Shown here: positions 27,566 through 35,405 of the stretch, piece by piece | Layout of the letters: every line of letters starts with the position of its first letter | How positions within the stretch are numbered: position 1 is the first letter of the stretch | From: Pseudobdellovibrionaceae bacterium | GTDB lineage: Bacteria > Bdellovibrionota > Bdellovibrionia > Bdellovibrionales > Bdellovibrionaceae | Assembly (NCBI GenBank): GCA_013359135.1 | Contig: JABWCN010000027.1 | Coordinates: 1-60,001 of the forward strand | Direction: 5' to 3' | DNA length: 60,001 nt | Translations under genes and position numbers: made by a program | Notes under the pieces: model-generated | The model's database searches: none | What the model was told of the DNA's origin: nothing | The model's input: the letters and a program-made list of their open reading frames with translations, nothing else

Positions 27566-28345
27566 TTAAGCAGCTGCGGCTTGGGTTATAAGTTCTGGGT
27601 TTATGAGAGCTGATTTAAGTTTGAAAACTGTGGCATCGATCACTTGATCAACGGTGTTCACTCCGACTGAGCATTTCCGAGCAATTTCGTTGATTGAAAA
27701 ACCGCACCAGTAGCGTAGGTACACATACTGGCGCGCGCGCAAGGAGGAAGCGCGGAAGAAACTACTGACTTCTTCGATGGGGTGATTCAGTAACTCTTTG
27801 TCATAATTTTCGGGCTTATAGGCTCTACTCTTTTTGAGGGGGCCAAGCTTCTTGGCTTCCCAGACCGAGTTGTTCTGGGCGGGCTCAAAAAACTTTGCAT
27901 CCCTCATAAGGTGTTGGGTGGTCCACAGTGCTGCGGATTTATTGACTTTGAGACGTGAAAGGGCTTTAAATTTGTTTCTGGACACAGAAGTCTTGGAGCA
28001 ATTTAGCTCAAAAGCGATCTGTCTTTCGGTTTTCCCTTCAAAGAAAATTTTTCTTAGAACAGTTTCTTGTTCGGGTGAAAGTAGCTTTAAAAATTGATCG
28101 CAATAGCTCTGTAATTGTGGACAGGTGTTGTGGCCATACAAATCAAATACGGACTGGCTCATACGCTCGCCGAGAATTTCGTAGTGCTCAGGTTTAACTA
28201 AAACTTCCCGAAAGCTTCCTTCGTACCATTTCAGATACGTTTCCCAGGTAGCCTCATCCCAAGATTTGCTAATTTCTTTTAAATGCTCGGTCGGAATTTC
28301 TACTCCCGACGATGTTAGCCATGGCTGATTTAATTTTATTTTCAT
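27566..28345 (-). CDS. Regulator with two sigma-region-4-like HTH domains
   Basis: 259 aa from the ATG at 28345 (GAGGGGTAAAT upstream). Two separate HTH segments resemble sigma-70 region 4. The first is S-P-E-Q-E-T-V-L-R-K-I-F-F-E-G-K-T-E-R-Q-I-A (about 100-150). The second is R-A-R-Q-Y-V-Y-L-R-Y-W-C-G-F-S-I-N-E-I-A-R-K (about 200-245). No region 2 is seen, so it is more likely a transcription activator than a full sigma factor. As first gene of the transfer unit it probably controls it. The upstream region holds inverted repeats. Confidence 0.75.
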   Translation of the reverse strand: MKIKLNQPWLTSSGVEIPTEHLKEISKSWDEATWETYLKWYEGSFREVLVKPEHYEILGERMSQSVFDLYGHNTCPQLQSYCDQFLKLLSPEQETVLRKIFFEGKTERQIAFELNCSKTSVSRNKFKALSRLKVNKSAALWTTQHLMRDAKFFEPAQNNSVWEAKKLGPLKKSRAYKPENYDKELLNHPIEEVSSFFRASSLRARQYVYLRYWCGFSINEIARKCSVGVNTVDQVIDATVFKLKSALINPELITQAAAA

Positions 28346-28417
28346 ATTTACCCCTCGCGGTGAATTGCGTTGATTCGCGAAGGACGTAGATTTCAAAATA
28401 GAATCCGCATGCCACAA

Positions 28418-28757
28418 TCAGAGTTAAGCATTTGAATACAAAAGATTTTTTCAAAATAATTAGAAATTTGAGAAAAATAAATTTGTTAGATTTGGTCGAA
28501 GAATGGGTCAGCAAATCGATCAGATACAAATAAATCAAATTACAGGTGATCACTTTTTCGACCAGTGGTCGAGATTTCGATCACTCAAAATTTAGTGATG
28601 AAAGTTCAGTAAATTGTGCATGGAAAAAGTAGAGTTACATTTTATTTTGAATTCAGATTTGAAGTATAGAAATAATTAAAGTGCAACCTGGTGGCAAAGA
28701 AACTTAGCCAGATTAGCTGTAGGCAATGAATTTATTATTGAGAACGAATAGCAACTC
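28418..28757. promoter_or_regulatory. Intergenic control region with inverted repeats
   Basis: No ORF. A perfect 7-bp inverted repeat with a 1-nt spacer (TCGACCA-G-TGGTCGA, 28558-28572) is flanked by GTGATCAC (28546-28553) and CGATCACT (about 28578-28585), giving a nested operator-like block. It lies 200 bp upstream of the element's regulator gene. The right end of the conjugative element may be near here, but no third att copy is visible. Confidence 0.5.
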
Positions 28758-30269
28758 TTAGACGACGACAATTTCTAAATTATTTAGAGATGACTTTCCG
28801 ATCAGGCGGGTTCCAATCCTATTTGCTCGATCCTTTACTATTGGATCAAAATCTTGACCAGTTACCAAAGCGGACTGATCAGCTAGCCTTAACGATTCAA
28901 TGATGTCCAGTCCCGTCTTTTCATCCATTAAATTGAAGTCACTAAACAGAAATACTTCGTCACGATTTAATTGGTCAAACCGAGTTAGAAAGTCTAATGT
29001 ATTTTTGAAATACTCGACGGGTGTATTAAAATCTAGTGACCTTAGTTTTTCACGCCAAACATAATGCATTATATCTTCGTCATCTAAAACTAAAACTTTT
29101 GTATCTTCTGTCAAAATAATTTTTTTCTGGGTTGATAATGAAAATGAAATAGCAACAGATGTTCCTGATCCCTCTTGAGATTGAATTGAAAACTGTCCTT
29201 TGTTCTCATGAACGAATTTCTTTGCAGCAAACAATCCTAGTCCTGTTCCATACGGTTTACCAAAAGTGAAATTTTCTTCACCAACTTTTGAAATTACATG
29301 CTCAGGAATTCCTGATCCATTGTCTTTTATAGTAAAAACTATTTTGTTGTCGTCACTGAAAGCATCCAAGGTGATAAGAGTTGCATTCGCTTCTATTGAG
29401 TTTTGAATTAAATTTGAAAATATCCGAATCATATAACCGTGATCGACTGAAAAATTTAAAGATCTCAAATTCGTTTCAAACACAATGTTGACATTGCCAT
29501 TCAACGTGATTTTAGTTTCCTCAACTAAACGTTCAATTTTCTGGATGAATGTGGATTCATCTTGCTTGTGAACTTTTAAATCTCGCTTTAGAGAAATTTT
29601 CTTGTCCATCAAATCATCTACGATACTATTGATCCGATCAACGCTTGATCTAATTGTTTCCTGTCCATTCGCCCCGATACTTTGAATAAGTGAATTCAAT
29701 AATACTATTGGCTGTGCTAGGTCATGCGCCGCTTGTTTAGCTTTCTGAGCAAACTTTTCAATTTTGATTTGCTGCTTTCGGCGTATGGCAAAAATTGCAA
29801 CTACGAAAAAAATTGTCAGTATAGCGAATACGCCACTTGTAACCCAAAAGAGTGAATTGATTTTTTTTGAATAGATTGAAAATACAATCTCCAAATTTTT
29901 ATCAGATGGTGATTTTATCGAATACATTTTCCTTAAAAAACCAGTTGTGGCTATTTGAGTTTCGGAATTGTTTGCACTCAACTGTCGAATCCGCTCACCA
30001 AACTCGACAAGCGGTCCTTGCTGAGGATCTGCTAGGTCAAAAATAGCGACGCCTTTAACTACTTCGCTTGAAAGAAGCATTTTTTGTGCTTTGGTAACAC
30101 TTGAAAGCAAATTGCCTTCAATAATTGAATTTTCTTCGTTTTTTGCCCAGGCTGTGACTGTTTCAATACCAACTGATTCAACATAATGGTCAAAAAGATA
30201 ATAGAATAGACCGAAAAAAGTGAGTATTAGGGACAACAAAAGGGACACTGGAAGAAATATTTTTTTCAT
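28758..30269 (-). CDS. Membrane hybrid histidine kinase with C-terminal receiver
   Basis: About 503 aa from the ATG at 30269, which overlaps the YcaO-gene stop as ATGA. TM1 (about 5-25), a periplasmic sensor of about 100 residues and TM2 (about 133-156) are followed by a phospho-acceptor region with A-A-H-D-L-A-Q-P-I (about 179). The HATPase has N-S-I-E-A-N-A and D-N-G-S-G-I-P plus G-T-G-L-G-L-F. The receiver has D-D-E, the phospho-Asp in F-S-D-F-N-L (about 444) and a Lys in I-G-K-S. It is last in the five-gene operon and should signal to the NtrC-type regulator encoded first. No Hpt domain is seen, so the receiver may be a phosphate sink or a control switch. Confidence 0.88.
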   Translation of the reverse strand: MKKIFLPVSLLLSLILTFFGLFYYLFDHYVESVGIETVTAWAKNEENSIIEGNLLSSVTKAQKMLLSSEVVKGVAIFDLADPQQGPLVEFGERIRQLSANNSETQIATTGFLRKMYSIKSPSDKNLEIVFSIYSKKINSLFWVTSGVFAILTIFFVVAIFAIRRKQQIKIEKFAQKAKQAAHDLAQPIVLLNSLIQSIGANGQETIRSSVDRINSIVDDLMDKKISLKRDLKVHKQDESTFIQKIERLVEETKITLNGNVNIVFETNLRSLNFSVDHGYMIRIFSNLIQNSIEANATLITLDAFSDDNKIVFTIKDNGSGIPEHVISKVGEENFTFGKPYGTGLGLFAAKKFVHENKGQFSIQSQEGSGTSVAISFSLSTQKKIILTEDTKVLVLDDEDIMHYVWREKLRSLDFNTPVEYFKNTLDFLTRFDQLNRDEVFLFSDFNLMDEKTGLDIIESLRLADQSALVTGQDFDPIVKDRANRIGTRLIGKSSLNNLEIVVV

Positions 30270-31171
30270 AGACACATTCTCTTAAAATTTTCATCAATAA
30301 ATGGCGGCTGATTTTGGAAGAGACATCTATGCACATAATGGGTTTTATTCGAAGGAACTTGCGTATCCGTCTCAAGAGGCGGTAACTTAATTTTCAGAGT
30401 TCCATTTTGCGAAATTCGCTTGTAGAAAGAGCATTTCCCAGTATCTGATGCGAAATATAAAAGCCTTTTTTCATAATCAGTAAGATGCATTGGCCTCTGT
30501 TTATTTTGAATAACAACAAGTGCGTGGCGCAGAAGTTCAGAGAAAGCCCGAACTAAGATTGACTCCGATCTATCTTTGTCGTCACAAGCTCCACCTGTTA
30601 CGACGCCGCCTTTGAATTCTGCGACGATGATTATTAATTTTTTATCAGAATCTTGAATACTGGGCTCGATTAAGTGTATGGAATCGAACTCTAATTTTTG
30701 ATTAAGCTCAATAAACAATTTCTTAAGGCAACGATACTTGTCACAGAATTCTTGGGTTGAGTATTTTTCGTGTATGTATTCGATTTGGTGCTGATCCCAC
30801 CAGGTAGCCCACGCGAATCTTTCAATTGCTTCATTCAATGCATTGTCTCGTGCTTTTTGGGCAGCTAATTTTAAGTCACTTGAAATGGGGAAAGCTGCAA
30901 ATCCATCAGATCTCTGTGTAGCGCATGACCGGAGTTTTGCCTTGTTTCCTGAACTAAACGATTTGCGTTCAATCATTTCAGATACAGCTTTCGAAAATGC
31001 TGTATCAATGTCTTTATCAAACCCAGTAAAAACTCGATCTGAAATGAGCGACTCGTTTTTTTCACTGACTAAATTAAACCAGTGAAAGTCTGCAATTTGT
31101 GTGTGCTCGATAGTCACCAAATTCCTGATTTCGGTCGGTAATAATTCTGCAAATTCCTCTGCCGATTTCAT
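30266..31171 (-). CDS. YcaO-domain protein
   Basis: About 301 aa from the ATG at 31171, chosen because it overlaps the upstream stop as ATGA and has GGCAGG before it. YcaO hallmarks: A-F-S-K-A-V-S-E-M-I-E-R (about 55-66), then T-Q-R-S-D-G-F-A-A-F-P and A-L-N-E-A-I-E-R-F-A-W (about 105-117). Later come G-G-A-C-D-x-K-D-R and A-F-S-E-L-L-R-H-A-L. These Glu-rich motifs bind ATP/Mg in the family, which activates peptide amide backbones (azoline, thioamide or amidine formation). No E1-like or other partner domain is present. Whether ATP chemistry survives cannot be told. Its neighbours point to peptide sensing rather than a standard RiPP cluster. Confidence 0.75.
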   Translation of the reverse strand: MKSAEEFAELLPTEIRNLVTIEHTQIADFHWFNLVSEKNESLISDRVFTGFDKDIDTAFSKAVSEMIERKSFSSGNKAKLRSCATQRSDGFAAFPISSDLKLAAQKARDNALNEAIERFAWATWWDQHQIEYIHEKYSTQEFCDKYRCLKKLFIELNQKLEFDSIHLIEPSIQDSDKKLIIIVAEFKGGVVTGGACDDKDRSESILVRAFSELLRHALVVIQNKQRPMHLTDYEKRLLYFASDTGKCSFYKRISQNGTLKIKLPPLETDTQVPSNKTHYVHRCLFQNQPPFIDENFKRMCL

Positions 31172-32688
31172 TCCAAAACCTGCCATGGGTTAGGCGCAGC
31201 AGAACCTTGGGGAATTTGTTTCAATTTTTTACTATCCTTTGAAAAATAGAAACGTCGAACATGCGTGTAGACATTAAACAACCCCTGATCATGCAGATAC
31301 TGGTTAACTTTAAAAAGGCTTGATTTGTTTGATGGATCTTTGAGGCATTCTTCAATTAGGTTTTGCAGTACGACATCTCTTGATATGTAATTAAGTGGTT
31401 TGTGAAGATTTGGAGTAAATAGCATTTTAAGATCGCCTAATGGATCATTTGCCCAGAAGCCAGAGGCACCATTGAAAATAGAGATTTCACCGTTTACAAA
31501 TTTTCCAGCAAGTTCTTTTCTAGACTTTAGTGAGTTTGGATTGTTTTTTAAATTAAGCGTTTTGAATGTATTCTTTAAAGCAGTCACAAATGCAGAATTG
31601 ACTTCATTTTCGACATAGGCCCATGCGATTTCCTTTCTTCGCAATTTATCGACACAGTTTTCAATATCTGAAACCTTAATTTTTTCAAGCTGGGCAGATT
31701 CGAGGTCTTTTCTTGGCATGTAGCCAGCAATAATTTTTGTAAATATACTCGATTCTGCCGGAGAGAATTCTTTTGTTAACTTCTCGTATTCATTTCTAAA
31801 TTGTTTTGCAAAATATAGGCGACATAACTTGTCATCAAAGGGCGCATTGTCTGGATTTAATTGTAAAACAGAAAATCTCGAAGCTGGTAGGTAATAAAAT
31901 GAGTCAAGTTTTCTAAATGTTGAAAGTTCGTCTCTGGAAAACATTGACTCATTCCCGGCCACTACTGAATCGGAGCTTAGCTTTGGTAATTGCTCTGATA
32001 ATTCGACAGCTGGAATGTATTTGAAAAGCACTTGATCTTTGTTACTCGCTCGGCTGGAAAACAGAATAGATTTGTCATTTTTTTCAATAATAGCAAATCT
32101 GCCACTTTCAGGCGGGCGATCACAAGTTAACTTATCAGACTTCAAATCGACACATTTTTTAGGAATAATTGAAAAAAGCTCTAAACAAAATCTGAAAAGT
32201 GGATGCGGGTAGTCTTTAGTTAAAGAAATGGTGATTTCATTTCCCTTCACTTTGATTCCTCGGGGTGATTTGGTCAGTGGGTTTACCTCTTTAAGCCATT
32301 GATCTTTTCCATCGATAGATTCAATCACCGGAAATTGAGGCCTTGTTAAAAGCATCCTTTTAATCGATATAACGACGTCTTCTGTGGTCAGAGGTGTTCC
32401 GTCATTAAATGTTAGATTCTTCTTAACCATCCACCTAATTGTCTTAGTCTTCTTGTCATAGCTAAAGGACTCCAACACTTGGCTTGAAATGGTATCAGAG
32501 GCGTCGATTTCCAAAGGAGTATGATAAATCATACGCGCTACAGGTAAATTTTGAGTTTGATCAGCCTCGAGAGGGTCATATGATGTTGGAACATCTGTCT
32601 CGGTGATAATGTATTCTTTCATAGTCTTCCCCTGGGCATTTGCGCATACACAAAATAAAACGATAATGTAATTTAGAAACTTTGTCAT
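31168..32688 (-). CDS. Periplasmic peptide-binding protein (SBP family 5)
   Basis: 506 aa with a Sec signal (cleavage near A-N-A-Q-G, about 20). Family 5 features: D-P-L-E-A-D, the L-T-F-N-D-G-T-P-L-T-T-E-D-V-V-I-S segment, G-R-F-A-I-I and a C-terminal half with H-D-Q-G-L-F-N-V-Y (Q-Y-L-H-D-Q region). Family members bind oligopeptides, nickel or other solutes for ABC importers. No permease or ATPase gene is adjacent, so it may feed a sensor or an unlinked transporter. The ribosome site is weak; it lies 7 nt after the small secreted gene. Confidence 0.87.
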   Translation of the reverse strand: MTKFLNYIIVLFCVCANAQGKTMKEYIITETDVPTSYDPLEADQTQNLPVARMIYHTPLEIDASDTISSQVLESFSYDKKTKTIRWMVKKNLTFNDGTPLTTEDVVISIKRMLLTRPQFPVIESIDGKDQWLKEVNPLTKSPRGIKVKGNEITISLTKDYPHPLFRFCLELFSIIPKKCVDLKSDKLTCDRPPESGRFAIIEKNDKSILFSSRASNKDQVLFKYIPAVELSEQLPKLSSDSVVAGNESMFSRDELSTFRKLDSFYYLPASRFSVLQLNPDNAPFDDKLCRLYFAKQFRNEYEKLTKEFSPAESSIFTKIIAGYMPRKDLESAQLEKIKVSDIENCVDKLRRKEIAWAYVENEVNSAFVTALKNTFKTLNLKNNPNSLKSRKELAGKFVNGEISIFNGASGFWANDPLGDLKMLFTPNLHKPLNYISRDVVLQNLIEECLKDPSNKSSLFKVNQYLHDQGLFNVYTHVRRFYFSKDSKKLKQIPQGSAAPNPWQVLE

Positions 32689-32695
32689 GATGGTA

Positions 32696-33037
32696 CTACA
32701 TTTTGTAGTCTTGAGTTGAAAGTGTCATATCCTTCCAGTCTTTGCTTTCGATTTGTACTTTTCCCTCAGTCACAAATTTTACTAAATTTGATAGTACTTT
32801 CAAAGCAGCCTCGTCCTCAATTTTTTTGACGGCGTCAATATTTAAAATTAGAACTTCTTTTTTATTCGTCTGAACTAAAATATTGTTTCTAATCAACTCC
32901 TGTGACAGACCCAAAGATTGAGTTTTGCTTTCAAATTTTGCGAGATCGTCTGCTGTAACGACAATTGGCTGCGCTAAAGCCGCAGACTGAATTGAAGCCA
33001 CAATAACTGTTGCGATCGTTTTAACTGATTTTTTCAT
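32696..33037 (-). CDS. Small secreted protein of the YcaO/two-component operon
   Basis: 113 aa with a clear Sec signal (cleavage after A-A-L-A, about 22) and a GGGGGAGAAA ribosome site. The mature part is about 90 residues, charged and helical, with no Cys and no obvious peptide core. The start overlaps the regulator's stop by 17 nt. It might be a periplasmic partner of the binding protein or kinase, or a signal precursor; no family recognised. Confidence 0.7.
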   Translation of the reverse strand: MKKSVKTIATVIVASIQSAALAQPIVVTADDLAKFESKTQSLGLSQELIRNNILVQTNKKEVLILNIDAVKKIEDEAALKVLSNLVKFVTEGKVQIESKDWKDMTLSTQDYKM

Positions 33038-34430
33038 TTTCTCCCCCTAAGTTTAAGTTAAGCTTTTTGATTCGACTTTGTAATGTTGAATAAGGAATTT
33101 TCAATCCCTCTGAAGCTGCTAAGCGAAGCGAGCGGTACTTCCTAACGACCTCAAGGATTAATTTTTTCTCAGCTTCTTGGCTGTGTTGGTGAAATTCTTC
33201 AAATGTGAGATTCAATTTTTGTTTTTCGGTCATGGGTGATATATCGAAAAATTTGCTGTCCAAGTGTTTAATCGTAATTCTGGATTCATCTTGAAAAACT
33301 GATGTTATTCGCAATAGCTCGCTGTAAAGCTCACGGATGTTGCCCGGCCAAGAGTAGCTCTCAAATTTCTTAATCACTTCCATCAAAAAAACTTGCCGAA
33401 TCTTGTTTTTCTTCCTGAAGTTTTCAACTAGTGGCCGAATGTCTTCGATTCTTTCCCTGAGTGGCGGAACTTTAATGTTGATTATATTAAGTCTATAAAA
33501 TAAATCCTGCCGAAAAGTTTTGGCCAAAACCTCTTTTTCAAGTTCTTTGTTGGTAGCAACGATCAACCTCACGTTCACTTTTTCAGTTTTCGATGAACCG
33601 ACCGGAAAAAATTCGCCTTCCTGAATTGCTCGAAGTAGCTTTGCTTGTTGCTCAAGTGGCATATCTCCAATTTCATCCATGAATAAGGTGCCGCAGTGGG
33701 CTTTTTTGAAAAGCCCCTGATGGTTTTCTATGGCACCAGTGAAAGAGCCTTTCATATGGCCAAACATTTTTGATTCAAATAATTCTTTTGTAATTGCTGA
33801 CATATTTTCAGCGACAAAAGGCATTGCATTCCGTTTTGAAAGTCGATGAATCGCTTTTGCAACCTCTTCTTTTCCAACTCCGCTTTCACCAGTAATCAAG
33901 ACACATGCATCAGTGTTTGCAGCTCGCTTGATATATTCAGCGATTTTTGCCATTTCAGGTGATCCGCCGGACAATCCAATTGATTCGATAGTTTCTCGGT
34001 AGCTTGAGTGCGGAGCTGAATTAAAAATTTCTGAAGATTCAGCATATTTTTTTATGGAAAGATTTATTTTTCTTTTTGTCTCTTCAGGAGAAAGACGTTT
34101 TTCGATGAAATCGACCGCCCCTGATCGCCAAGATTCAATTGCTGCCTTTTGAGACTCATCACCAGAATACATGGCCACAATTTGATGCGGATTTATTTTG
34201 ATAATCTCTTTTGTTAATTCAGCTCCTGAAATTCCGGCCAAATTATAATCCATCAGCACAACAGCAAATTCATAAGGAGCTTTTTTGATGATTGTCATGG
34301 CTTCTTCAGAATTGTTGACAATCTGAATTTCAATTTCATTCTGATCTGAAAATAAATTTTGAACTGACGACAGGATCGCTGGCTCGTCATCGACTAAAAG
34401 AATTTTATATTTTCTATCAACGACGTTCAT
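33021..34430 (-). CDS. Sigma-54-dependent response regulator (NtrC type)
   Basis: About 469 aa from the ATG at 34430, which has GGGGGGAAGT upstream; an earlier in-frame start lacks a ribosome site. The receiver domain (1-120) has D-D-E and the phospho-Asp in V-L-M-D-Y-N. The AAA+ domain has Walker A G-E-S-G-V-G-K-E (about 182), G-S-F-T-G-A (about 228; Ser replaces the second residue of GAFTGA), Walker B L-F-M-D-E-I-G-D and an R-finger region. A C-terminal Fis-type HTH ends it (S-E-G-L-K-I-P-Y-S-T-L-Q-S-R). It activates sigma-54 RNA polymerase when phosphorylated, most simply by the kinase at the end of the same operon. Confidence 0.95.
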   Translation of the reverse strand: MNVVDRKYKILLVDDEPAILSSVQNLFSDQNEIEIQIVNNSEEAMTIIKKAPYEFAVVLMDYNLAGISGAELTKEIIKINPHQIVAMYSGDESQKAAIESWRSGAVDFIEKRLSPEETKRKINLSIKKYAESSEIFNSAPHSSYRETIESIGLSGGSPEMAKIAEYIKRAANTDACVLITGESGVGKEEVAKAIHRLSKRNAMPFVAENMSAITKELFESKMFGHMKGSFTGAIENHQGLFKKAHCGTLFMDEIGDMPLEQQAKLLRAIQEGEFFPVGSSKTEKVNVRLIVATNKELEKEVLAKTFRQDLFYRLNIINIKVPPLRERIEDIRPLVENFRKKNKIRQVFLMEVIKKFESYSWPGNIRELYSELLRITSVFQDESRITIKHLDSKFFDISPMTEKQKLNLTFEEFHQHSQEAEKKLILEVVRKYRSLRLAASEGLKIPYSTLQSRIKKLNLNLGGENEKIS

Positions 34431-34464
34431 ACTTCCCCCCATACGAACCTCGATAGACCTACAT

Positions 34465-34480
34465 AACAAGATCAGTGCCA
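34465..34480 (-). promoter_or_regulatory. Sigma-54-type promoter of the five-gene operon
   Basis: Minus strand TGGCAC-N5-TTGTT: a perfect -24 element and a -12 element with GT in place of GC at the standard spacing. It lies about 35 bp before the regulator's ATG, which leaves a short leader. It fits autoactivation by the operon's own NtrC-type protein. Confidence 0.6.
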
Positions 34481-34574
34481 AGAACCGTTTTCCGTCCGAA
34501 AATCGGATAAGACTCTGAAATTGCTATCCAAAGTAAAAAACTTGAATTTGGCCTTAAATTTTTCCCCTATCAGT

Positions 34575-34596
34575 ATTGGTCGAAGTTACGACCAAT
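34575..34596. promoter_or_regulatory. Inverted repeat, probable enhancer site for the NtrC-type regulator
   Basis: Perfect 8-bp arms ATTGGTCG and CGACCAAT with a 6-nt spacer, about 95-120 bp upstream of the sigma-54-type promoter. This is the usual distance and form of an upstream activator site. Confidence 0.6.
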
Positions 34597-34882
34597 AAAC
34601 TCACCCATGCGACCTAAGTAATTGAGTTGATGAACAAATTTAAAATTCACCTTTTTACAAAAGGTTTGAAAAAATGTAAAAATGGGTCTTGGTTTACAGT
34701 CTTTCTTTAAATTAATACTCGGGGGCCAATATATTGGATTAGGCCGCAGGGTGACTGGATTTTACTCCTGTCCCCGGTAATTTTGAATTCAGAGCGGTCT
34801 TTTGACTATATCCGCGACAACGCAAAGGTGCCATGGAGATTGGGTTGTTGAACATACTTATTGCCATTGCTAATCTGCAACC
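34597..34882. other. Non-coding DNA with a palindrome and a GTCCCC word
   Basis: Contains the 12-bp palindrome CCAATATATTGG (34726-34737) and a CTGTCCCCGG word (about 34767-34776) like those at 35360 and 59490. No ORF. It may hold the promoter of the gene at 34883. Confidence 0.45.
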
Positions 34883-35284
34883 ATGAAAAATATAAGAAAA
34901 ATTATTTTAGCTCTTTCACTTTTATTTAATGTCATTTTCATGGGTCTATTTTTTATAGACAGTCTGCCGCGGAATGAGTCGCACAAAGTAACCTTCAATA
35001 TACAAAATAATTCTGACAAAGAAATAATTGATGTTCAATTAAAGTTAAATAGTCATAGAGGCTCCAAAGAGCTCGTGAATGTAAAATTATTGGCTCAAAA
35101 ATCAAAGGTCGACATTTCTACAAAAGTGCAAGTTGAAGGTGAATCAAACTTAACTGTCGAATTTTTTGATAGTAATTTAAAAGCTCATAAGGAAACTATA
35201 GTTGGCTATACGGAGGGACCGCTTGATAGCTCAATTGAAGTCTTAGTAAATGAAGACCTTTCAGTAAAATCATCTGTACAATAA
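34883..35284 (+). CDS. Membrane-anchored small protein, unknown
   Basis: 133 aa with an N-terminal membrane segment (about 7-26). It is followed by a beta-rich domain of about 100 residues (V-T-F-N-I-Q-N-N-S-D-K-E-I-I-D-V) that looks like a periplasmic Ig-like or beta-sandwich fold. It is monocistronic and divergent from the sigma-54 operon. No ribosome site stands out. Confidence 0.6.
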   Translation: MKNIRKIILALSLLFNVIFMGLFFIDSLPRNESHKVTFNIQNNSDKEIIDVQLKLNSHRGSKELVNVKLLAQKSKVDISTKVQVEGESNLTVEFFDSNLKAHKETIVGYTEGPLDSSIEVLVNEDLSVKSSVQ

Positions 35285-35307
35285 TCACTTGGTTTTGAAG
35301 CTCGCTG

Positions 35308-35341
35308 AATAAAAGGCTCTGTAGAATTAGATCGACAGAGC
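35308..35341 (-). terminator. Terminator of the RecD2-like gene
   Basis: Minus strand GCTCTGT and ACAGAGC arms (7 bp) with a 12-nt loop, followed by CTTTTATT. About 50 bp after the helicase stop. Confidence 0.6.
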
Positions 35342-35355
35342 TATGTTGAAAAAAT

Positions 35356-35405
35356 CCGTCCCCAGAAAATAAAATTTCGAATTATTGTTTATTTAACGGG
35401 GACCG
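35356..35405. repeat. REP-like element with inverted GTCCCC/GGGGAC arms
   Basis: CCGTCCCC and CGGGGACCGG face each other across about 30 AT-rich bases. The words AACGGGGACC and GGGGACxGATCTGA recur at 59455-59511. The right arm runs into the last codons of the helicase gene. Confidence 0.4.

Noticed and set aside
28558-28572. Inverted repeat as the right end of the conjugative element
   Set aside because: It shares no sequence with the 24-bp att repeat and is better explained as an operator.
32696-33037. RiPP precursor for the YcaO protein
   Set aside because: The product has a Sec signal and no Cys/Ser/Thr-rich core or cleavage motif, so I do not call it a precursor; it remains an unknown partner.
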